Source of the DNA: Gnetum montanum
Taxonomy: Eukaryota > Streptophyta > Gnetopsida > Gnetales > Gnetaceae
NCBI GenBank assembly: GCA_015680685.1
Contig: MNCI01011846.1
Span: 554,349 to 584,808 of the forward strand
Length of the DNA: 30,460 bases
Reading direction: 5' to 3'
The translations under genes were made by a program, and so were the position numbers. The notes under the pieces are model-generated. The model worked only from the letters and a program-made list of their open reading frames with translations, did no database searches and was not told the DNA's origin. Of this stretch, positions 19,452-29,110 are shown in pieces (the first letter of the stretch is position 1; each line of letters begins with the position of its first letter).

Positions 19452-21416
19452 AGATTGATTATTTTATCAATTTTTTAATAAGTGTCGCTAGAGCTCATTG
19501 GAAGGGTTTAACTCCTATAATTTGGTGTTTTAACATTGATTCCTTAGTTAATCCTTGTGGAAGTTAGAAAAATGTCAAAAAAATTTCTATTAAAAATGAC
19601 ACATTTATGGCCTCCATGACTAAGAGCTTACCTATGGAAGCTATAGGATTGAAGAACAAAGTGATTTAGACAAATGGTTAGGAAGTTATGGATTCTAGAA
19701 GGTTCTAAGCTTCAAAAATTGCAAAAACTCCTTGGGCGTTTGTGAGAAAATGTGAAAATTTCTAAGGGGGATCACACACACATATAGTATTTTTGTGTTG
19801 CATCAATAGGGCTGCATATATGGGGCCTCATATATTAATGAGCTCCATCGACAGGGCCTTTTTACAAGGTCTATAAACAAAATTTTCAAACTTGAGTATT
19901 TCAAAAAATGCAAGAAATTTTTGAATGAATTTAGGATCCATGGACTCGTAGAAAAGCTAAGAATATGATGAAATCATTGAAGAGGACCTTTGAAAGCTTG
20001 AAAATTTAAAATTTGATGGAGAATTTGTCAATTAAAGAAAACACTTAAAGGAGCACACGGTTAGATGTAGAAGATGGATGCATGAAAGATTTTGATTGCA
20101 ATAATGCCTAAGGATAATGTGCCTAATGATCCCAATCAAAAGATATGCAAGTGGGTCCTCCCCATAGTAGGTAGATGCCTTGTTTGCCCTTGCATAAGCT
20201 TAACCAAAGGAGTTTATGGGTCCCATGGCTAATTAATGGTTTATGAAAGTTAAGGACCAAAACTAAGAAGATTCTACTAAAGAATTCAAGTACATCAGAA
20301 AAAGACATTGAACAAGATCATGGCCATTGGCAGTGAGGTGAGTTATGGATAGCATGAATGCATGATGGAGAATGTAGAATGCAGTTTTGAATAGAGGTCA
20401 TAAGAAGTCCTTTGTGAAAGTGTGTTTAAATGACCTGAGAAGATCCATCCTTAGTCAAGACCAAAACTAACCACTTTCAATGACTTCACATCACCACTCT
20501 AGCACAGATCCATCCCCATGAGACATAAGAGTGCTTCCATAGAACAACCACTATTCCTTAAAGAGAAGAAAAAAGAAGAAAGAAGTGAGAAAGGGCCTTA
20601 GTTAGAGGGGACCTTTAGGCATGGGTAACATGTCTTTCTAGTCCCATAACTAGTGCTTATAGCCCATTTATGTGTCTAAGGGATGTGCTTTGAATTTCCA
20701 TCATGTTTTTTTTAAAATTTTTGGATGGAAATCATACCATGAAAAGACTTATTCAACTTCCTATTATTGGTTGACACGGAATGGTAAGAAATCCATGAAA
20801 ATACTCATGCACCCAAGTGAGTAGAAGAGTACAAAGAGTATTGAGCCCCCTTGAAGTCACACCCTATGCAAACCTTTGAATCCTTCCTAATTTTAGAAAC
20901 CACCAAGGTCACAAATTTATGAAAAGTTTATTTAATGAAAGGGACCTCATATTCCCAATACAAGAAAAACCATAGATTTTTTGTGGATGGGTGGATTTCA
21001 TGGACTCACTGCCTATTTCATGAAAAAAAAACCAGGTCTTAGCCATCAGTACAAAAATTTAAAAATAGAAACCAAACATTAGCAAACAAAAGCATTAAGT
21101 GTAAACCACCATTAACAACAGCTATAGCACCATTGTGTCCTATTGGCACAATGCATGTTTATTAATTGAAATTAGAAAGTCACAATAAAATAAATTAAAA
21201 TATAATAAAGTGTAAAATATTCAAGAAAAATTTAAATGTGCTAATGATGATGCAAAATAAAAAATGGTGTAAAATAGGAAAAAGTTTTAAAATCAAAAAT
21301 GTATAAAATAAACAATTTGCAAAAAAATGTGTAAAAAAAATAGAAAAACTAAGGAGCCATGTATGTGATTAGCATGGATGGCCATCTCCTCCACAACTAA
21401 GTTGGAAGGAGGAGAT
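19452..21416 (-). other. Element A 3' tail, right of B insertion
   Basis: No ORF of note. From about 19612 on it aligns by eye with B's tail at 10985-12275, including a GGGTAACATGTCTTTC block at 20620 and a GATGTGCTTTGAATTTCC block at 20683. It therefore joins A's integrase end (21417) to the leader at 9592. The first 150 bp after the insertion correspond to B 10900-10980. Confidence 0.6.
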
Positions 21417-21790
21417 CTAAAAAATGGAGTGTGGTTGTCCATCCATTGAGGTATTTATTACTTGGTGGATGTTGACCAACTGCTTTTTGTTCAAGCTCCA
21501 AGGTTTGTAGATCAACATGGTCCTAGAAGGAAAAGTTTCATAAATGATGTAAGGCCCTTCCCACAATGTTTGGAACTTAGTTTGTTGAGGTACATGTGTG
21601 GGATTCCAGTAGAGAACCTTATCTCTCTGTTGAAATTTCTCGTTTTGTATTCTAAGATCATGATGCTTTTTATTGAATGCCTTTTGGACTCCATTCAAGG
21701 ATAGGGCTACTAGTCTATTTTCATCTAGCACATTTAGGTTGATTAATCTTTGTTCTTGTGTTAGGCTAAGATCAAGGTCTAAGTAATAGG
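21417..21790 (-). pseudogene. pol: Integrase C-terminal fragment (element A pol)
   Basis: This is the paralogue of 12662-12276 in element B. Both carry a HDLRI motif, a Y-W-N-P-T-H-V-P motif, a T-K-F-Q-(M/T)-L-W-E-G-P-Y motif, a TFPS motif and a YKP motif. It is open for about 120 codons with no stop. Homology to B breaks off near 21790, where LTR-like sequence of element D begins, so D probably inserted into A's integrase. The rest of A's pol and gag should lie beyond D, outside the window. Confidence 0.75.
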
Positions 21791-21829
21791 TAAAACACCA
21801 CAAAATTTGGGCTTCAACATCTCGATTGC

Positions 21830-22235
21830 AAATTTGCCTAAGTGTTATGAAACTTTCTACAAATTTTTTCTAAGTGTCAAGATAGAAACTGTAGATTTTT
21901 CTAAGTGCTAAGACTACACTCTCTAGTATCCTAGAGTGTAGTCAAACATAGTCAACATGGAAGCTCAGGTTTTACAAAATTATCTAACTATTGAGACTAC
22001 ACTCTCCACTACTTAGGAGCGTAGTCAAGTGTAGACAACATCAAGGCCTTGTTTTCTGCAGTTTTTTCTAATTATTGAGATTACACTCTCCACTTCCCCA
22101 GAGAATAGTCAAGCATAGTCAAGTAGAAGCCAGATTTTGCAAAACATTTTCTAAGTCTAGGACTACACTCTCCCCTAGTCCAGAGCATAGTCAAGCATAG
22201 TTATGCAGAACAACCTCCAAAGGCCTCTACAACAT
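21830..22235. repeat. 83-bp tandem repeat with internal dyad
   Basis: Units start at 21912, 21995, 22079 and 22161 (spacing 83, 84 and 82), with a weaker unit before the first. Each contains GACTACACTCTC followed about 10 bp later by its inverted form (GAG.GTAGTC). The first unit is a perfect 11-bp stem: 21912-21922 against 21933-21943. Single diverged copies of the motif recur at 22318, 22522, 22888, 23144 and 23500. A copy with intact CpG (GACTACGCTCT) at 23144 suggests the original form. Confidence 0.75.
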
Positions 22236-22613
22236 AGCATTAGCATTCACCTCATCTCCAACACACCTTTAGTGGCAACATGCATCTTTTTTGCATCCCC
22301 CTATGTCCCAAAATTGTAACTATGCTCTACCCCACATCAGATAGTGGACAAGGTAGTCCCAAAGCATAGTCTCTAAAAGTTGTATTTTTTTTTTGCATTT
22401 TATTAGGTACATTGCAGTCTTCTTAGCACACTCACATGTAGTTGGCAATGTAGTCACAGTCTTGTAGCCTCATAGAGTTTGACAGAGCACAACACAACAC
22501 AACATCACTTGCCTCACTGGAGAGTGTAGTTAGGTGAAAACATAGTCCCAACTACCCCACTACCATGTGGTAGTCTCTCTACATTTTGGGCTAACCATAG
22601 CCCTATAAATACC

Positions 22614-22621
22614 CTATGCCC
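22614..22621 (+). promoter_or_regulatory. TATA box of element D LTR
   Basis: TATAAATA lies about 380 bp after the 83-bp repeats and before the TTGGATTGACATC region. It is the likely core promoter for element D on the + strand. Confidence 0.55.
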
Positions 22622-23707
22622 CCAACATTTTAGGGGTGGGAAAATTTGGATTGACATCTTTGCATTTCGGTTGGTATTTCTTTTGGTTGACATTGCATTT
22701 TGACATTCTTTAGGCAAACGAGATCTAAAGGCACACTAGCGAGCTGCAGAGAGGTAGAGTTGTAGACCATGGCCCACCGCAACCCCCTGTAGAACATTAT
22801 AGACCATGGTACATTATGGAAGCCAACCCCATAGGCACAAACACCATGGTTGAGCACTAGACTTCATGGTTAATCACTCCTAACACTATGACTATGCTCT
22901 CCACTACTCTTGTTGTACATTGCATATCTTCTAAATCCCTTTTGGAGTTAACTACACTCAACCTAGTTTGGGATGATGTTATGTTTCTCTCTTCTACAAT
23001 TTTCATATTTTCTTTGCAATTTTCACATTTTTAATGTGTGGTCATGTTACAACTATGCTCAAGTAGTAGTCTCCATGTGTCGACACCCTGTTTTTCATTG
23101 AAACCCTTAACTAAAATCCCCCCTTGGGCACTCATGACTACGCTCTGCACTTAGCACTATGAAGCATCACTTTAACACTTAGTATCATTTAGCATCACAT
23201 TGGTAAGCTCCTAATTAATTGAAAAGGCTATTCTAGGCACCTTATCTCTGTCTCTAACAAGCCCTTGCACAGATGTAGGGTTAGGTTGTGCGTCTATTGA
23301 CCCCTTGGTCATTCTAGCCACTAAAGTTTTTGGTCATTATAGTTTTTGATGCTAGGAGGGTCAATCCATTTCCTCTTTTTTTGAATCCTTGTTGGTGTAG
23401 ATTGGACCCTGTTGGTAGTCCTTCCGAGACCCTGCGTGGTAACCCAAATCGTGCTACTCTTCACTTTTTTTCTAAGTCTCTATTCTCTCAATGTAGAAAG
23501 TGTAGTTGGTGGAGAGAATATTTAGTATGAAGCATAGTTGCCTCTCAGCATAGAAAGCATAGTCTCCATAGAGCCATTTTTCTGTAGTTTCCAGACTTAG
23601 TCATTTTTTTGCAGTTTTTAGAGTTAGCCATTTTTTGCAAACGGTAACTCATAGCTTTCCCTTTCACAACTTGATCTGTGAACACAAATCCAAATTAGCC
23701 TTCCACG

Positions 23708-23730
23708 TTGGTGTCTAACACACATGACAC
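23708..23730 (+). other. Possible primer binding site of element D
   Basis: TTGGTGTCTAACACACATG follows a CA-ending LTR edge (TTCCA at 23701-23705). It keeps the TTGG.G.C core of the Ty3 primer sites in this branch. The matching tRNA cannot be named safely. Confidence 0.35.
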
Positions 23731-23799
23731 CTTCACCATCTATCTAGAGCATGCCATGCTCAACAATGAATAATATAACTTCTGATGTGCAAAGATCCA

Positions 23800-25140
23800 A
23801 GTAGGGTTACCCCTAGATTACCTTGACATGGAAGCAAAATGGGGCTTTGAACGAATCCACCAAGATGGATGAGAGTACATCCCTTCCTCATTTGAAATCA
23901 TCCCACTCACAAAGTTCCACCATTGGTTATTATCCTAGCTCATCCGTATAAATGAGCACAACATAGGAACAAACTATGAGGAAGCCCTACAAGAGGAAGA
24001 AGACAAGTTTGAAGCTTGCTCTAAATGTAAGAGCCCTCTTTACACTATCTTTCAACAACCACTCCTTAGTTCAGTAGCAAATGTGCTTGCCCAACCCTAC
24101 ACTCATGTAGGGGCCATCTCCAAACCCTAATCGACTTAGACATCCTACATCTTACCTACTTTATTAGCATCCTCAACGTCAATTCAACCCACATGCATGG
24201 TTTTCCCTGGTCATTGTGCCCATAGTACAGCCAACGCATCAATCACATCACATGGCTCTACAACTAGCAATTTGGCCATGCTTTGTACAACCAATGTAGA
24301 AGCTAGCATAGCCACACAACCAGCTAGTACATTCCACAACTTGACTCAGACATTCCAGCTAATCCAAACCTCAACGGAAGAGGTCAAGTGGCTCAAGGCC
24401 ACCTCCTTTGAAATTGTCAAGGTGGTGGACTTCTACCAAGATGATCCCATAAATCCTACAGTTCCACCCTTAACTCTATCAATGGGGGTCCCGCTACGTC
24501 AGCTCACCAAGTATAACAGTGAAGGAGACCCCAACACACACTTGGTCACATTCAAGTTTGAGTACTTGCTACTATAAGCCTGGCCGCACATCATCATGTG
24601 CATGTTCATCATGTCACTAACTAGCAAAGATTTAACTTGGCACTATGTGCTACCCAAGGACTTTATCTCCTCTTTGGAGGATCTCCTAAGATAGTTTGAG
24701 ACATGCTTCAGGTACAACTTGAAACATGAAACAACCTTGGACTAGATCATGTAGATTAAGTAGGGTCACCTATAGCCCATGCAAAAATTCATTCAACGCT
24801 ATAGTGCCTTGCTATAAGAAATACAAAATCCCATTACAAAGATGCATCTCTTGGCCATCTTCAAGGGTGCAGTTAACAACTTCATCAAGTTGAAACTATA
24901 CTATTTGGACCTGAAGTATCTGAGCCAAGCCTTTGCTCAAGCAAAGAGCAAAGAGGAGGTAGTGCAAGCCAATAAGAACCCAACCTACGTGGCTTATAAA
25001 AACTAGCACACAAAAAAGCCAAATATAATAGTGGCAACGATAGACACAAACACTAAAGCAACCAACCATGGGGCCATAGCTAAGTAGCCAAAAGCCCCAA
25101 CTCACAAAGCTACCAACTCTGACACCCAGGTAACCAACCT
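23800..25140 (+). pseudogene. gag: Gag (element D, Tat-like)
   Basis: One frame (with 24197-24577 open for 126 codons) can be followed from about 23830 to 25140 with about ten stops. The open part is Thr/Ala/Ser-rich and ends V-P-L-R-Q-L-T-K-Y-N-S-E-G-D-P-N-T-H-L, which matches the F-x-G-x-x-D-P-x-x-H-L capsid motif of Tat-type gag. Downstream pieces L-T-W-H-Y, F-I-S-S-L-E-D-L and M-Q-K-F-I-Q-R-Y continue the capsid-like fold. A Thr/Lys-rich basic tail follows. No intact zinc knuckle is seen. Confidence 0.65.
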
Positions 25141-25985
25141 ATCCACATCGACAGGGGCCACACTAACATTAAAGTGCCACCTCGTACACATACAACATCC
25201 TTTGTGGTCAGGGTCCCATAGCATCCATCCTCTACAACATTAAATTAGCATAGTCTATCCACTATGACATTAAACTAGCATAGTTTTTCCGCTACAACAT
25301 TAAAATGTCATGACATAACAACAATTGCTAAGAAACTGTTTGTTTTTAGGGTGCCAAAATGTGTTGGCCTTTCACCTACCCAAAGCTTAGTAGTGGGCAA
25401 CGTATCGGTCCCTTCTCCTCCAAGGGTTAACTACACCAAAACATGGGTAGATCCACTAAATGGCAACACAAGAGGCTAAAAGAACACCTCGTAGGCAAGA
25501 TGGCTAGGCAACAACAAGACCAAAGAATACTTAGTTCACTAAAGCTGATCCCTGCCCTTGTAGTCTCCATGGACGAAGCAAAGGCCACAATGAGAAAAAC
25601 ACAACCAAGTACTAAGGCCCCCAAATAGGCCAAGCAAACCAAGCCCAAGTCTTGTTTGTGAGAGATATGTATCTTACATCACATGGAGGAGGTCAAGGCC
25701 AACAAAATGGCCCATGGAAAGGACTTCGCAAATGCATTAACCTAGGTGAAGCAAATGCTCAAATAGAAAAAAACAACACTGAGCTTATATGACCTGGTCA
25801 TAACCTCATCTACCCACTCAGAAGCACTAGCATGAGTGTTGGCCTCCATTCCTATTACAGAGGACATCCCTGTAGATGAGAACACCATCAATGTAGTGAT
25901 GTTGCCCCTAGAACCATAGGAACTGGGTCCAACACCCTTAGAATTTTGCAACAAGGTAATCAAGGTCAATCCTAAGTGAGGGAAG
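25141..25985 (+). pseudogene. Gag-protease linker (element D)
   Basis: Broken reading frames continue between gag and protease. The stretch at 25790-25975 reads D-L-V-I-T-S-S-T-H-S-E-A-L-A, I-P-I-T-E-D-I-P-V-D-E-N and I-N-V-V-M, similar in layout to the region before Tat-type proteases. At 25225-25320 a short repeat ATTAAA(T/C)TAGCATAGT(C/T) with C(A/G)CTA(T/C)(G/A)ACATTAAA occurs about three times. Nothing else is recognisable. Confidence 0.4.
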
Positions 25986-26345
25986 GTCATCACAACCCAT
26001 GTTTATTAGCATATGCATTGGGCAATGCATGATTCATAGGTTGCACATTGATGATGGTGTGGGAACAAATGTAATATCGTACACCATCATTGATAAGTTA
26101 GCCCTCATAGAAAAAATGAGGCCAACAAAAACTACATGCCTACAATCCTTCAATGGATCACACATCACTATCAAGGGTACCATCAACATAGCCTTTATGG
26201 TAGGGGAGTAGTTTCCCATCTTTGCAAATTTCACCATGATAGAGAAAATGCTCAGATCTAACCTGATCTTAGGTAGGGCTTGGCTGGCCTAGCTATGCAC
26301 CATTTCCTCTCCCATCCACTAGGAAATCCACCTTTTGTATGGAGG
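25986..26345 (+). pseudogene. pol: Retropepsin-like protease (element D)
   Basis: From 25999 the frame reads F-I-S-I-C-I-G then H-I-D-D-G-V-G-T-N-V-I-S, matching the catalytic [VL]-[DN]-[DNG]-G-[SA] region of Tat/Ogre-type proteases with the Asp kept. L-Q-S-F-N-G-S-H follows (the AFDGS equivalent). After a stop at 26210 come F-A-N-F-T-M and L-I-L-G-R-A-W-L, the LLGRPW motif. This places D on the Tat side of the Ty3 tree. RT, RNase H and integrase are absent in the window after this point. Confidence 0.7.
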
Positions 26346-26820
26346 TGGTGAAGTGATCATCCATAGTGATAATGCTATTGCTTTGGCCATCAACAACGTA
26401 GAGATGAAACAAGGGTTAGCAATTGGACTTCCTAGTGATATACCTACAATAAACAATGCAGTGCATAAGGTTGACACATCCAAATAAGTAGTGGAAGCTA
26501 ACAACCTCCTAGAGGACCTTAAGCCCTACATGCATCCTAATCCACACTAGATTAGGAAGCAATTGCATGACCAAGGTCCCCCTTGGCCCAAAATGTGCTA
26601 GACACCTACCTACCCTTTGCTACTATGCACGATGCATTTTTACTTTTACTTGCATTGCATTTGTTTACTCATTTACATTTAGCCTTCTTGCTTAGATTAC
26701 GCATCATTTCACTTTGTTTAAGCATTTATTCTCTTTTTTTTACACATTCATCCACTTAGCCTACACATGAAAAACATCAGAAACATTAAAATCATAAAAA
26801 AATAATGCTCCTACCCACCA
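26346..26820 (+). other. Post-protease remnant of element D
   Basis: A short coding-like stretch (H-S-D-N-A-I-A-L-A-I-N-N-V near 26360) fades by about 26560. After that the DNA is T-rich (26630-26750) with no frame. No RT motif is visible, so D is either truncated here or a gag-protease-only derivative. Confidence 0.4.
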
Positions 26821-26821
26821 T

Positions 26822-27125
26822 GAACTTAAACTAGCATCTCTAGCCTGCCATGGCCTTTAATTGTCAACACACGGCTTGAAAAGGCCTAAAACTAATGCTT
26901 TCATTTCCAACGTGTGGCTTACTACAACCTTAAACTAGCATCTACGACCTGAAATGGCCCAAAACTGGGAACACACATGGCCTAAAATGGCCTTAAACTA
27001 CCACTACAGCCCACCATGGCCTTAAACTGGCAACACACATGGCCTGAAACAACCTTAAACTAGCATCATAGCCTAAAAAGGTCCAAAACTAGCAACACAT
27101 GGGGCCCAAAATTACCTTAAAGTAC
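26822..27125. repeat. 62-bp tandem repeat
   Basis: Repeated blocks begin CTTAAACTAGCATC or CTTAAACTACCACT at 26825, 26929, 26992, 27054 and (decayed) 27116. The last four are spaced about 62 bp. Each unit holds GCCTG..ATGGCC, AAAACTGG and CAACACACATGGCC. The array ends at the junction with the GC-rich LINE. It may belong to element D's untranslated region. Confidence 0.7.
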
Positions 27126-27145
27126 CACTTTTAAAATTTTAGCAC

Positions 27146-28165
27146 ATGGCAACGACCATGGCAACGACAGTGACGGTAGCAGCGACTACGGCAGCAACGA
27201 CGATGGCAGCAGCGTCTACGGCAGCAGCGACTACGGCAGCAACCACGACAGCTGCAACTACGGCCGCAACCACGGAAGCGACTGAAACTACGGCGGCCGC
27301 GACTACGGCAGCAACAACCACGGCAGTGAATACGGCGGCCGCGACTACGGCGGCAGCAGCTACAGCTACAACAATCACGGCCGCGACTACGGCTGACATC
27401 GCGGACGCAGCACCTGGCAGAACCATCGCGGCTCATTCCCACTCCAACAACACCCTGCGCCTTCGCATCCGCCAACCCCCTACCGAAGGCGTTCGTACCA
27501 TGGAATGGAGCCTCATCGGCCGTTTCATCTCCCGCGGGAGCCGTCCCCGGCTTGACCTGATTCGCCGCTGGGTCAAGGAGTAGTGGAAACTCGAGGACGT
27601 TACAGTCCGGAGCCTCTCGGAGGACCTGCTCCTCTTTGTCCTCCCCTCCTTGCAGGCCCACGACTCCGTCCTTCTCGGCAGGCCTTGGTTCTATGGGGCC
27701 CGTGGTCTCGCATTGACCCCCTAACGCCCTGGCGCTCACAGAGAACCCGATCTGTTCACCCGCGCCCCAGTCTGGATCCGGGTGGCCGGTATCCTGTGGG
27801 AGTTATGGAGTCTTGAGTTCTTGCAGGAGGTGGTAGGGCACTTCGGTGATTTCATCACCTTCGACAGGGTCACGCGGTCGCTGGACCGGATGGGCTTTGC
27901 CCGTTTCTATGTATGGCGAAACCTGACGACGACCGACCTCGTCCGGGAGGTTGTCTTGGAACTCCTAGGGGGGGAGAAATCCCTCCAATTTACCTATGAA
28001 AACATGGATACTTGGGACCAGCCGCTGCACGACACGGCCCCCCGAACGGACTAGCCGGTCGGATGCACATGCGGTGGTAAGCCGGGCCATCGCGAGGCCG
28101 ACTGTTGGTTTCGCAGGCCCCGATCGAATAACCCGGCCCACCAGCTTTTCGAGGAGGGAAACTAG
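27146..28165 (+). pseudogene. LINE ORF1: Ala/Thr repeat, DUF4283-like domain, zinc knuckle
   Basis: One frame runs from ATG 27146 to TAG 28163, broken by TAG 27581, TAA 27722 and TAG 28052. The first 90 residues are almost only Ala and Thr, encoded by ACG-GCA-GCA-type repeats. Then S-L-I-G-R-F-I and L-I-R-R-W-V-K-E, stop, W-K-L-E-D-V, L-L-G-R-P-W-F and P-V-W-I-R-V-A-G-I-L-W-E match the DUF4283 region of plant L1 ORF1 proteins. The knuckle at about 28058-28100 reads C-T-C-G-G-K-P-G-H-R-E-A-D-C; the second Cys is shifted by one from CX2CX4HX4C. ORF1 proteins bind LINE RNA. Without stops this would be about 340 residues. Confidence 0.75.
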
Positions 28166-28278
28166 GTCACTATGGGCCGTAAGGGACGACTACGCCCCCC
28201 CTGCAGGCTGCGGAATCCGATCACCTCCAGTGGACAGGCTGGACCACATACCTGCAACCCAGCCAGGGCCGGGCCGGA

Positions 28279-29110
28279 GGCCTAGCCATTCTTGCACGCC
28301 CCACCACCACTCTTGTGGACACCTCCCCATGGACCATCATGGTTCATGTCCCCGCCCATGGTTTTTGGTTGACCAACTTCTATGGGGCGCAGGCTTGGGA
28401 ATCATGGCTTCATGAGTTGAATCAGGTGGCCTTGCTGGTGCCTGATCACAGCTCCTGGGTGGTTGTCGGTGACTTCAACTAGTGTTTGTACCCCTGGGAG
28501 AAATTTGGGGGGGGGGGGGGGCTGCCCCCCCCGGGCGCGCCTGATTTCATGGAGTTCCTTGAGCGCTCGCCTCTTGTTGATCTACCTATTGCAAACTGCC
28601 GCTTCACCTGGAGCAACCGGTGGAAAGGGGTGCATCGTGTCTTCTCCCGCATTGATCACGTTTGTGTTAGTTCTACTCTCCTCCTCAGCATCACCATCAA
28701 CGTGACTGGGCAGGAGCGGGCTGCTTCTGACAATCGATCGCTGGTTATGTCCATTGGCCCGCCTCAACCCCGGGCCCCACGCCTATTTCGGTTTGAGCCC
28801 ACTTGGCTTACCAAGCCGTGGCTTCGTCCCCTGGTGGAGGACATCTGGGTCGATTACTAGCCGGGTCGGATGGACCCTTGGACCTTCCTCAAAGAAGCTC
28901 TCCTTCGGCCCAAGTGGACCATCCAGGCCCTCCCGGTGGGGGAGAAGTTTTAGTTTCGGGTTGGCCACAAGATGGTTCGAGAGTGGCTAGGACACATCCA
29001 GGCGCAACAAGAGACTGGGGAGGACTTGCACATGGAGGAGATGCACCTCCTCTATCAACTCCAGAGTCTAGACCACGAGGAGGAGACCTATTGGCGGCAG
29101 CGATCCTAGA
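28279..29110 (+). pseudogene. LINE ORF2 endonuclease, N-terminus missing
   Basis: This is frame 1, from G-L-A-I-L-A-R-P through L-T-N-F-Y-G-A and V-V-V-G-D-F-N (the conserved GDFN, followed by TAG) to F-T-W-S-N and S-R-I-D-H. The catalytic SDH near the end reads S-D-N, so the His is lost. Only about 110 bp separate the end of ORF1 from this point, so the part that carries the first catalytic residues (the N-terminal Asn and the LQET Glu) is absent, probably deleted. A run of 15 G (28507-28521) encodes Gly. The linker beyond 28750 (F-R-F-E-P-T-W-L, W-L-R-E-G-D-R-H-T-K-F-F) is typical of plant L1 ORF2. Confidence 0.78.

Larger units (their letters stand above)
21790..23705 (+). mobile_element. 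LTR of element D (boundaries approximate)
   Basis: This noncoding stretch between A's integrase fragment and a plus-strand gag contains an 83-bp tandem repeat, a TATA box (22614-22621) and, at its right end, TTCCA followed by TTGGTGTC (23708-23715), which resembles the start of a Ty3 primer site. Length about 1.9 kb would be long but normal for Tat-like elements. The left end is set only by where homology to B stops; I could not fix a TG start or a duplication. Confidence 0.5.

Noticed and set aside
21912-22235. Regular repeats that might suggest a CRISPR array
   Set aside because: Units are 83 bp with diverged copies throughout and no repeat-spacer pattern, in a plant LTR.
24896-25105. Hydrophobic, Trp/Cys-rich minus-strand ORF
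   Set aside because: It is opposite to the gag of element D; no start context or signal beyond composition.
25427-25648. Minus-strand ORF with a membrane-like N-terminus
   Set aside because: Shadow of the Lys/Thr-rich linker of element D.
27139-27426. Ala/Val-rich minus-strand ORF that looks like a transmembrane protein
   Set aside because: Low-complexity shadow of the same repeat.
27131-27739. 202-codon minus-strand ORF rich in Arg and Cys
   Set aside because: It is the antisense shadow of the ACG-GCA repeat and of LINE ORF1; the composition comes from the repeat.
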